DNA of 64,000 bases from Undaria pinnatifida (lineage: Eukaryota > Sar > Phaeophyceae > Laminariales > Alariaceae). The notes under the pieces were generated by a model. It was not told the origin of the DNA. It was given only the letters and a program-made list of their open reading frames with translations, and ran no database searches. Of this stretch, positions 36,846-48,800 are shown one piece after another. The translations under genes and the position numbers were made by a program. The stretch spans positions 20,915,196-20,979,195 of the forward strand of contig JABAKD010000016.1 in assembly GCA_012845835.1 (NCBI GenBank). The letters run 5' to 3'. Every line of letters begins with the position of its first letter. Position 1 is the first letter of the stretch.

Positions 36846-39800
36846 GCTGCTTTTTATCACCAGGTGGATATTTTGAACGTTGGTTAAAATTACGATAGAA
36901 CATAAAGTACGTTGCGACAGTAGAACAACATCGGTTTATTGTTTTAACAAGGCCTCGGGGGTTCCTCATGACCTGGCTCACGTCTTGCGTTAAAGATCTA
37001 GACTAGAGCATTACGAGCAACAGCGTTTACGGCTTAGGCTGGGATGAGTTTTCGTCGTCTGTTTGTACTCCGTGTGCGAACCAGCGGATCATGCTGAAGG
37101 CGGCGTTCCCTCTTATATGCCCACGCGATCTGTGCCGTCTTTGAAACTGTTTTCTAACGGCTTCAAATATTAGGTCCAAATCGTGCTTGTGGGATACAAG
37201 AACATTCAAAATATGCGTGCGTTTGAGATCTAGTCTAAAGCATTACAATCAACGGGGTTTACGGAGTAGGCTGGGACGAGTTTTCGTTGTATGTTTCAGG
37301 CCGTGTGCAAACCAGCGGATCATGCTGAAGGCATCGTTCTCTCTTGTATGCTCACGCGACCTGTGCCAGCTTTGACGATGTATTTTAACGGCTTCAAAAT
37401 TTGAATCCAATTCATACTTGTGGGATACCAACAACATTCAAAATACGCAGTACGAATTACGGTTAAACTGTGTATCAAATCCAGGTATTAGACCTATATT
37501 CACAGCATACTTCTACATTTCTAAATAGATTTTAGCTCGAAGTAATAGCATCGGCCCACACACCCGTGGCTCCAACATATCGTACACACGGCGTGCTGAA
37601 TGCCGGCCAGCAGTATCTGAAGGGCCGCATGGGGCACTATCACTCGCTCTACTGCTCAGAGCTGTTGTCTCCATTGTGAACGAAGCACCACTAACAGTTG
37701 GGTCGAAATCGGGAAACGGAACCAAGTGTACGCGTAGCTCTAAACCAATAGACAACGCAAATTACGTAGGGTATACGATTGTTCCACGGAAAGAGAATCT
37801 AGAAGAATGTGAAATTCTTGCTGAAGTGCTCAATGATCATGTGAAACTCACAAAGCTGAGTCCCGACGTCTCGATTGATGGCATCCACAGGTGACGCATT
37901 TCAAACAATTTGCCCCATGACGTGAGGGAGATGAACATCAAGGTATCATCACGATAATGTACGCAATTCGACCCGTAAAGCACATTTCCTGGCCACGTTA
38001 ATGAGCCCAAGAGAGCAGAAGAGTTTGCCGCCGCCGCACCGTAATTGCCACGGCTGAAAACCCAACCGAAGAGATACAGCCGTTGTGATGGACGATTATT
38101 CTTCGCACTCCTGTCAATAGACGAACTTGCGATACGGCCTGTTCGTACGACAGGTGCGTTTGAATGTTCGAAGAAATTTTGGACACTCAGTGTGGATAGA
38201 AAGCGAGTAACTCGCCTGCTACCCTGTTACACGTGTGTACCTGAGTGATGGATGGACACATTGTCCGAGCTACTAAAAAAGTACGTACAACAAGTACATC
38301 AAGGCTATATATGTCGTAAGTATTGGTTATCAGGAGTTTCATATCCTGCAAATGGTGGGTGTACGCGGATGTTCACGTGCCATCTTTCCTGAAAAATCGT
38401 TTCTGCCCTTTCCCTTGTATTAACCACGTGATCAGTACTAGCGACGTATCCAATGGCACCTGCACAGCCAAGTGTCCCATTGTCGCTAGCGAAGTGCCAT
38501 CCACGGAGTAATAGGGTTGATTAGAAAATACAGCACTTGCGCGCACCGCTGAATGACATGTTCGCTTCCTTGTATGCTTCTTCCCCGCGTATAGTGTGCC
38601 CCTCATTAGCCAGCCTAACGTGACCGGCCGGGCGTTTGCTCGGGTGTCTATACACGCAAGAAATTGACGTGCAGTCGGGCCCTACCCAACATGTCTTGTG
38701 AACGCCCGTTTCCTTTATTGATGTGAGCGCCATCGACTGGGTCTCCACGTATACCGTATCGTAGGCCAAGACATGCCGGTGTCGGCGGTTCCATTTAAAG
38801 CCAAGAGTTCCTGCTTTCGTTTTTCAACCAGCTATAGACTAGTCGTTACGATCACCTGTTGATTTCTCGACAAATGCACGACTCGGAACGTTTCTGAGAG
38901 CTGCCTCGCTCTGTTTGGGTCCATTTTGTCCCTGTTACCGTGGAAGATTGTTTTCCTATGATGAGAATATGACTCTGTCGTGAGAACTCTGCAATGCGTT
39001 GGACAGACCCCCACACCGTTCGGCCGCCGCTTGTAGTGCGTAGGAAGAGTGGACACGAAAGAAACGGTCTTTGATTATCCGTCGTTTGTTTGTGATCGAT
39101 GAATACGTAACCTGTTCTACCAGCATGGGAAAATTCTTTATGCATCAAACGAGAATGGAACTGAGGCAATAGCATGCCGGTGTTTCGCAGCTGTTGCGAA
39201 GCGTTTGCGTCTAGTCTCCGAAGGAAAACTTATGTGCAAGTTGCCAGCTCTCCCCACTATTGGAGTGAATTTCAACAATTTTCGCCGGTTGTTGCCAAGG
39301 AAGTGTGATATGGCCCCTCCCCGGGCAATCCTGCTGTCTTGGTAGTTTGGGCAAGCGGTATTTTTGTAACAAGCACTGATTATCCGATATTCAGTGTTTC
39401 ACCCGTTTCGGCATTCATACCGATAAATGGTGTTGATGCGCGCGATTTGTCAACAGAGGCGACACGCACAGTGCGAACCTCGCGGCCAACACCAAATCAA
39501 GTGTTTGAAGTGCGTGCCAACCCAAAGTGGTCCGCCTAGACGTTGCGCATTTCTCAAACATACACAATTCGGTGATTTACACATACGCAAGATAGGTCGA
39601 ATGGGCTGCGGTCATGACGCATTGATTGCCTGAAATAGTCAACTAGACGGCTCTGCAATCTCGAAGGAAATACATTTCCATGTATATTGAACGTTTCAAA
39701 GGCCTCAGAGCGCGATCCTGTTTCTGGTCATCTGTCGGGCGCCCTGGTCTCCAGTTGCTTGACGAACACACCGTGGCCACACATTAACAGTTCTGGGTGT

Positions 39801-42800
39801 TCCCTTGTCTCGTTGCTTTTGAGCAAACTACTTCACTCGTTGGGTTCACTGTTTCAAAAATTGTTGAAAACTATCTTGTTTTCAAAACCAGCCACGATCC
39901 ACGTATGGTTGGTGTGTAACGTTTGTAGAGGTAGCAATATTTCAACAGGCCTCCGTGTCCAAATGGTATCCTGGAGCTTTAATCTCCTTCGGGCGTTGGT
40001 GACTATTTGGTAGTGTTTTACGCTGTATATGATCGACCTGCATTAATGCCTCACCTTCATTGGGGCGGTACTCGCAGGTGCTTTGTACGCGTTGCAATCC
40101 GCCGTTATCTTCGCCGGTGAGAAGATGCATGGGTCAGAAGACGAAGGTGGGGAAGTACGACGGTAAATTTTATGGTTCTTGGACATTTGATTTACATTGC
40201 GTGTCATGCTGCATTTTTTCTTACGCGATGCCACGGTAAGTTTAAAACTGAAAGTAATTTCGCAGCTATATTCGCCATCGTTCTGCGCATCGATGGCGTC
40301 TGTCATATTGAACTTTTCATCAATACTTTTCGCCAAAACTAATTTTGGGCTGGACAGTTTACGTCACACACACCAACACCCAATAATGGGGAGAACCTTT
40401 TGGCGTGGCAAGTTGGATTATGGTTCTTGGACATTTGATTTATAGTGTCATGCTGCATTTCTGCCTAGGCGATGCCGCGGTAAGTTCAAAACTAGAAAAA
40501 AAAAATCGCAGCTATATCCGCCATCTTTTGGCGCCATCGATGACGTCTGTCATGTGTTAAACTTTTTGTTCATATTTTTGCCAAAACTTATTTTGGTCAA
40601 GACAGTTTACGTCACACACACCAACACCCAATAACGGGTAAAACCTTTCGGCGTGAAAAGTTGGACTGTGTTGGGTTTGTATCAAGCTGGGTTCGCCTGC
40701 GTTGCCCAGGGGTGGGGAGCGAAAACATGGAGGGGTCAATTGGTTGTTTGGTCTGTCGGTGGTTGGGTACGTGGTAGGGTGGGTAGCTTTGTTGGTGGGT
40801 GGGTTGGTCGGTGGATGCATGTGGGGGTGGATGCTTTGCTGGGTGATATGCGTCCAGAAATCTCTCCCTTGGTCGACTGCCTTCTCGCTGCTGCCCAGCT
40901 CTTCATTTTGGTGCTTAAAGTCCTACTTTTGAGCTTGGCTTACGTTTTTATGCTGCTATGCAAGTCGGCTGCGGATGCCATTTTGCTACTATTTCGATGC
41001 GTTATCATACTGCTACTGCTCCCCGTAGAATACAAAATAATTGCGTTGTTTCTGTCAGTGTCCCAAATGTGAGACGCGCTCAAACACTGCGACGAAAATC
41101 ACCGCAACACCACTCGGACCATAAAGAGGTTTTCTCGCCAAACCACCTCAAGGCCCCTGCAACCGACACACCTCACACCAACACGCGGCTCCACTGGAAA
41201 CTAAATCCTTACCGGAACGAGTTGCTATTCCGCTGCTACCGTGTTCACCCTAACACAGGACTCAGTGAACGAGCGTGTGTTCCAAACAGAGCTACGAAGC
41301 CGGTGCAACCAAGCTCTCACGAAATCATGCCCACTGAAAGCTACTTCAACGCCAAACATGGCCACCAAAAACATGGAGAACGAACAACACTCCATCCACC
41401 CTTCTAGCGCAGTTATTTCGCGGCGAGAACGGTTTCGAAAAATCTACAACTACCAACACTACCAACAATTTTGGTAGTCACTGCGTTTCGAATAAGGGGC
41501 TCATAAACATGGACACACTCGGCCTTGAATTTAGGTTCAAGCATTACACCAAGTCTCAACCATGACAGCGTGGCTGAAAGCACGCCATTCGTCCTCGCCT
41601 AGGTTGAAAACACATGAGTATATTGTACAAAACCCACCTGAAAATGTCACAGTCTAATTACAACAGCATGTTTTCACTCTATACAAATGGATTCCTTCCG
41701 TTTTGTTGACGCTGTTGGTGTACTGAACCACGTCATCCTTAGGTGGCTATTGGCCGACATGCACCTAGCGAACACTGCACATGGACAAGACGAACAACAA
41801 GGGGGTAGTGTACGCAGGATAGTTTCGACGGTAAACTCCGGTTCTAGATTGTTGATGGTGAGCGTTTTGTTTCGTGAAATCTATGAGTGAGTGAACACCC
41901 CCCCACCCCCCGGTTTCCTGGGCGATGCCACTCGTGACATCGGCACACGACTTTGTTGAGGACGTAGGGGATTTTCAGCTACCCCCAATTCCCGTGTCTC
42001 CGGTTCGCTCTGATATTTACATATTTATGGTTATGGTGCAGTCAATGATGCCGCATCTTTTACATAATTCCGACATTCAACTACCGTGTACCTCAGAGAC
42101 ATCATGCATAGACTATGCGTGTAGTGTTGGACCTACAGCAAATCGTGATTTATTTCACATTGGCCGTCCGCACGTTTTCCGCGAAGGTCTACACCTCGAC
42201 TTGTGTGGTGCCGCAGTTGTCACAACTCGTTCAAATCAGGAGACGCAAAACTCACTCTACAAAAAATCCACGAACTGAACGTTTACAATCCCAGACTGAC
42301 TCAAGGGCAGCTTTATATCCCCACAGGCAACCGCAGTCCACCTAAATGAGTCACACACACCATGAAGTGCTTGAGGGCGTCGGGTAAAGCGGGAAAACAC
42401 TAAAGCACCACCAGACAACTCTGACGGGGCGATTTCATGTACAGTAGTAAACGTTGACAGCCGGTATCACAAAAAAAACGGCAATTTACTCCAAAATCCA
42501 CGATTCTAGACGTTTGCGAGTTAGTACGTCCTACGACGGCTATAAAACGAAAGAAGAAACCGCTTACACCAAAGGTAAGCACGGACTTTCCCTGGCCGTT
42601 CGAAACGTTTTTATGCACGTCCCTTAAAAGAGTGCGGACAGGCAATAGTTAATAGCTGTCGTCGTTCGAGGTAGTCCTGCATTAGGTCTAGATAAAGGGC
42701 AGAAAACGGCGACGAAACATTTGATTCCTCATATGTTTATCTTCTGTTTCGTCCGAGTAAAAGTTTACCCTCCTTGCAAAGTCGAACGCGGCCTATAGTC

Positions 42801-45800
42801 ATTAGCAGTTGGGACAACCGCCTTACGGGTTCGTACTGGACACCGTATTCCGTGTGGGTCCCACGCGACCATATAAAAAAAACGACACGCACCCCTTGTC
42901 TGAATATTCTTGTGGAGAAGAAGAACAACAGCAACCGTCAACGTCTGACCATATCCTGGCCATCACCATTGTATTCAGACCTGTTCACCCCTATTGCTTG
43001 AAAGGGTTCTCCAATCCTATGCCTGCCCGGAGCACGATAGATATATCCCGCTCTGCGCGTGGTATTGAGCCCATGCGAATCCTGTACAAAGAGTCGCATA
43101 ACGCAATACTGAAAACTAACGTGGTTTTAGCGTGAGGGTTAACTTTCGCAGTGCCACAGCAGTGGTGATGGTGCTACGTCGGATTTTGGGATAGACTTTA
43201 ATCTGGCACATATTTCCCTCTGTTGACACCGATAGCGCCAAACTCATACAGAGTGAAACACTGTGGGATTGTCAAGTTGGATGCTAGCCTGGTTTGTCCG
43301 TCACGGCGCAGGCGGTTAGGTTTCAGACAATATACCGGCTCAAATAATTCACTAACGGCGACGAGAAAAGCGAATATTATTATCACCATACACAATAGAA
43401 ATTCGCTCTGCACGGAAATCGGAGCTAGAAGCGGTGTTTATGTCGATCGCCAGCGCGTTCTGGCACAGGTTTATACAACGATCGCTGGTCTGGCAAGCGG
43501 TTAAAGGTGTAGCTGGTGAGCGCTAGGTAAGTTCAGATCTCGCGACCAAGTTGGATATCGTTCGCTTTCGCATTCGTTTTGTGTGTATCATTATTGACGG
43601 ATCAACTTCCGAGTGTGAGGTATGATAGGGCCAACTCTTTTGTCGGTTCGATCGCTGTAGGTTCTTCGAGTCGTACATCCAATAATTTCTTTGACGTCAA
43701 GGCCGTATGAAGCGTTCGTTAATGGAAGGAATATCGTCGCAAACTAACGTGTGACGCTCGGGGGCACTATCAAGAACATGGTCGGTAAGGACATGTTGAT
43801 GCGGCGCCCCTCTCCGAAGGGCACCATCTCCTTACATGTGCCTTCAGATAGTTCGGACGTCTCCGATGGATTGGTGTGGCATCAAAAACGATGCTATATT
43901 TTCGTCGTGTCACCGAAACGAAATGAAGCTACGCTGCTCGTGTACGTAAACATCCACGGTGGCGTTACGCGACCTATGCTAACGCTTGTTCACGTGGGTC
44001 GTGACATGTTGCAGGTCGGTGGTATTCCGGAGCGGGCGAAGACTGCGCTTCCACCTGGAGCGCTGCATTCATCGGAAATTCTGCGCTTGGTCTCGGAGGC
44101 GCGATAGCTATTTCGGACGCTGTCGTACTCAACATCAGCGGTATCATGTTCAAGTCAAATGAAGCCTCGTTAGGCGGCGCCGTGTACATCGTATCCGTGA
44201 CAGATAACCAACATATATTTCGCGACTGTGGGTTCGAAGATAACATCGCCGCAGATGGGGGCGCGGTATACCTCAACACAGGTCTGGCGGTTGATATCTT
44301 CATCTCGTCCGCCTTCCGCAACAATTTTGCAGGCGAGTCTGTCACAACTTCTAGCGTGTGCAGAATGGGCAAATGTGGTGTGGTGAAGCATAGGTAAGTG
44401 GGCCGGACCAACGGCCATGCCACATATACATGCCGTAATAGCGTTGCCATACTGCAGCTATCTAAGGGCTACGTAACATACCGCTTAGGCAACAATTCAC
44501 ATTGGCTGGATTAAAGTCGGCCGCCCGACGACACCCCGGTATATGCGTGTGAGCATCAGCCACCAATGTGCACAGCTACTGCGGCCCAGGAATGTCGCGA
44601 ACACAAACCGCTCTTTCGGCTTTGGACACGCGTCTACATCCGGTTGACCATTCCATTTGAAGTACAAATAATTGGGTGGGCAGCGATAAGTCTGTACGTT
44701 CGAGGATGAACTCATAGCATTCCGGCCACAGATGCGTGCTCTCCCTCCAATTGCCATGCCTCCACCAATTTCCAGATACATCGGGAGGGGCGATCTACCA
44801 CACAGGATATCTGCGTCTGTCCAACACAAGTTTTGTTGCGAACGAGGTTGGCATCGAAGGCCCCGCCATTATAAGCATTGGGTTTCTGGAAGAGCTGTCT
44901 AGCGTTTATTTCTCGGAAAACGCGTTCGACTGTCGCGCCGGAGAGTACGGCTATATTGTGGAGAATGAGGTAAGCAGCGTGTTTTTTCCGCCAAGAAAAT
45001 GTCAAACAACCGGCCAAACGCAGAGCAACATACGACGCGTCGACCCTCGCCTGTACTGACTATTTGCTGGTAGGAACTAACCCTACATGCGAAGCTTGAA
45101 TACAATTAGGGCAGTATTTTGCAATGGAATGCGTGTTTGGAACGAGTGCCAGAAGCGGAGAACAGGGTACCGTTCTAGGCACCTGGTAGGAAGGAGGGGT
45201 CTAAGGTATGGATTATCATTTGTTCCACAAGATAATTGTTTTCGTTGAGCTGTGCAGAGCATTTGTTTACCATCGACTCCCAATAACGTCTTACATGGGT
45301 GTGTAAAGTATCGTCTTGCGTGTGGTTTCACGGTGCTGGCGTTCGATCTTTGATTCGATTATTCACCAGTTCTCCGCATCTGACACCCGCGTTGCTCAAA
45401 CCCATTCAGGCCGACTTCTGCAGCTCGTGCTTTGACGAGGTCTGTTCTCGATGTTCAGGGGGTCGCGTTGGCACGGAAGACGGAGAACATGTTCGAGTTG
45501 ACGGCTTTCCTTTATGTGCAGCGCCACCCCTGGGCGCTGTCGCCCCTTCCAGCGGAACGACCGTCGCGACTTTAACCCTCTCGAAAGGCTTCTTCCGTAC
45601 CTCGAACGAGAGCCACAACGTTCTGAGCTGCTACCACGCGGATGCCTGCCTTGGTGGCAGCGACGCAGGCGGGTACTGCGCACCTGGCTACATGGGACCA
45701 TGTGAGAAATACCTCGTGACTGGCAAGTACTTTTTTGGGGTATGACGCGTGCTACGATTGAGGCAGCGCTTTTCGAGCAAAATGGTTTCTGTATGAGGGG

Positions 45801-48800
45801 GCTCCTTAACCCGAAATTGTCGGAACCAAAACGATTTTTTTTTTTTGCGTGATTCTCGCTGTGTACCTAGGCCATGTGGGACTTGGTATCCGGTGGCAGC
45901 AGTTTAATTTGTTTCTAAATCAGTTTTTGGGAGAGGTCTTGAGCTCTCAAATTTAGGAATCCCAGAAAAAAAAAGTGCACCTCTCTCGTAGCACGCGTCG
46001 TATGCCTTCATGAAGCCGACACGAAACCACACCGTCGCAGTTAATCCCCATCATACGGAGATGTTTAGTACACGAGACCCATATGGCTCCCCATGTCAGC
46101 TTGTCATCCGTTTATGACCAGATTTGATGGCATTCCCTGCGTCAATGATACCGTTTCGAAACACAAAATATCCGTGCCGCGGTTGTATTTTTTGTATTCA
46201 CATGGCATTTTCTCTCTCAACGGCCTTTTTAACTGCTGCTTATCTCCAACCGGCGTTGCAGACTGTGCGGTTTGTGCGGAAGGGTTTGCGCCAGGGATTG
46301 CCTACAGTTGCCGTGAATGCTCTGGGGGTGTCACGACATCGGCGGTGGCGCTTTTGGCGGGGCTCGTTATCGCTGTGTTTCTCTTGGCCGCTCTTGTCCT
46401 TGTACATCTCGGAAGTGTTGTACGCTACAATAATGGGAAGATGGCTCAAAGCTCATGGAAGCAGAAGTGCTCGTCTTGCCGAGCCTCCCTCGTGCAAATG
46501 ATTCCGTTCACGGCAATCAAAATTGTTGTGACCGTCTGGCAGATCATTTCGCAGGTATGTCCGCCCCGGCTTGCGCACGAAGTACCTTCAGTAGCTCTAA
46601 GTTCGCCGCAATGTTTAAGACCAAACAAAAATGATAACAGTCGTAGGTTGGGCAACCATAGCGCTTGACGAAGCATCGCTTTCGGTAAGAGATCGACTGA
46701 ACGTTTAGACGTGGAGACCAAGCTCGATAGCGTTACCACAGTTTCAACCGGTTTGTAAATATCATGGCCGCGGTGTACAACGAACGATGCTGTTAACCTT
46801 GAAAGACCTAGAGGCATCGTAGGGTCGAGTGGCCTGGTTAGTTAGTTAGTGTAAAAGTGCTGCTTCAATCGTAACACGAGTCCAGAATTCGAAACTATTG
46901 TAGTTTTTGGCGAGAGTCGATGCTTCACCCCTGTTGTTTCATGACCATTCGACCAGTGAAGACAATGACGCAAATAAAGGCACTGCCGCCCACGCTTGTA
47001 TCGCGAATAGAACAAACCTTGAAGCCTCCATGCGAGCAACCACACAAGTACGACTCTAGACTTTTCGAAGCGTCCACGACAGGTTAGTTAGGTGAACATT
47101 CTCCTGAAATCAATTGTTTCCGGTTTGAAAGAAAAACTAGGCATCGATGCGTGCGATGTAACCACATCTAGGGATCATTTACAGACTGGTTCATGTTAAA
47201 AAAAACAAAATTAATTCCCCAGCGAACGCCCACGTCGTTTTTTCGATACAACAGAGCGTAAAAATATACTCGTGTCTCTTGCGTGCTGTTGTCGCAGTTC
47301 CTTCACCCGCGATGTTGTTCTTGTCGTTGTTGTTTTTGTTGTTTTAGCCGTTGCTGTTTTTTTTGCCTGGTATTTTGTCGGTGAAGCTTTTTCGCAAAAT
47401 ATGTGTACCGCCTTCAAGTCGTTCTACGGCAGCCCCCCCAACTTTTCTTGAACGAAAACGCCGGTTTTGAAACTAGCTCCCGGCCGTACCTCCTGAATAC
47501 AGTGCCCCTTGCCACCCCGACGTCATCGTTCGATAGTCCTTTCTTTGCAAACTATAAAACATGTGGAGACTATTTTTTGACGGCGACCTTTCTCGTGTCG
47601 AGCAGCCACGAAACGTTCGTTGAAGAAAATCGCAGGTTTTGGGGGGGGCTATCGTAGAATCAGTCTTTCGACGAAATATGTTCCGCCAAACAACAAAGAA
47701 ATTTGGGCCAGCACTTGGCGTGGGCACGTAGAACTCGTGTGCAAAAATTCAGGACCTCTCAAACCTGAAACACGGTGTGGACATTTGGACGTTTGTGCGA
47801 AAAAATGAGTAAGATTCGTCATTTCTTTTAAATGACTTAGTTTTAGTGTAGGATCCTGTTTTTTGGCAAGATTCTGCTCGATGTTGAACACAGGCAGGTC
47901 AGACCTTCGATGTTATGCGCAAAAAAAATATAGATATGGTTTGGAGTACCTCCAACCGGTTCGGAAAAAAATACGATTATTGAAGTTTCCTCACCACCTG
48001 CGCTTGGAAAAAACTCGGTATTATTGAAGAATTGGAAGGGCTGTCATCGGTCGATACGAGCTTCGCTCCAACAGACAGCCCGACGCTGTTAAAAAATAAT
48101 GGCCATGTCACCCTCTTCCGTTGGCCATGGGGGGGGGGTTTACTCAGATTGTGCGGGGACGCAGTCGTATGACCATAGACCCTCGCATCCCTACTATACC
48201 GGGACGGAGCAGGTCGGGTTTTCACAAACCAGGCGGGCATTGCTTGCACCAAGCGCAAAGCGCCGTGCGGTATTCGGCGAGTCTCATGATGGGTTGTCTG
48301 CACCCATCCAAGATAAGCCGATTGCCAGACGGACTTTGGCCCCTTGTTTCTTCATGGGGGGTACATATGATACTAAATTCTCACTCTTTGGCTAGATGTT
48401 GCGAAAGTCATTCGTTGGGGAGAGAACTTGGGTATTTTTACTTGAACCAACTTGAAACCGTATTATCTACCGTGGTAGATCTATGTACCCAGAACCAAAT
48501 ATTTTCCGCGTTGTGTTGCTTTCCTTGCTGTATCGCTTGCATCCCGTGCGGCATGGTTGTTGCTCCAACTATCACAGCAGGTGCTCCACTCGGATGGTCG
48601 ATAAAATTGCGGTACTGACGTCCTTCTTTTATCCACTGCCCGTATTCTGCTGCGCACGTTATCCCGCTCGCTGCCGATATCCTCGAGGCAGTTTGACGCT
48701 ATAGCAGGAGACGTATACCCTGAGCTTTACGCGAAGTTCATCTCCAAGGTGAACCCGATCAACCTCGACTTGGACTTCGCCTTGTCGTACTCATGCTTTG

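Larger units (their letters stand above)
23089..44014 (+). other. Putative intron 3 of the large gene (20.9 kb)
   Basis: Starts with GTAAGT and ends with GTTGCAG. It may be interrupted by further coil exons (a candidate is 43432-43515). It contains copia-like element 2, the second TA element, two members of a repeat pair, a 244-bp array, a 2-kb microsatellite and three tandem duplications, all annotated separately. Such a length is extreme. An alternative is that exons A-C belong to a separate, truncated paralogue. Confidence 0.45.

Noticed and set aside
44394-44400. Canonical donor CATAG|GTAAGT for the fused coil exon
   Set aside because: It ends the exon in phase 2, which does not fit the phase-1 acceptor at 44776, and it destroys the coil register. 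The GC donor at 44333 fits both.
43974-44450. 158-codon minus-strand frame
   Set aside because: It is the shadow of the coil exon on the other strand, which has family motifs and matching splice sites.
45421-45423. Alternative acceptor CTTCTGCAG| for the Cys-rich exon
   Set aside because: It would start in the wrong phase relative to the phase-0 donor at 44969, whereas 45410 fits.
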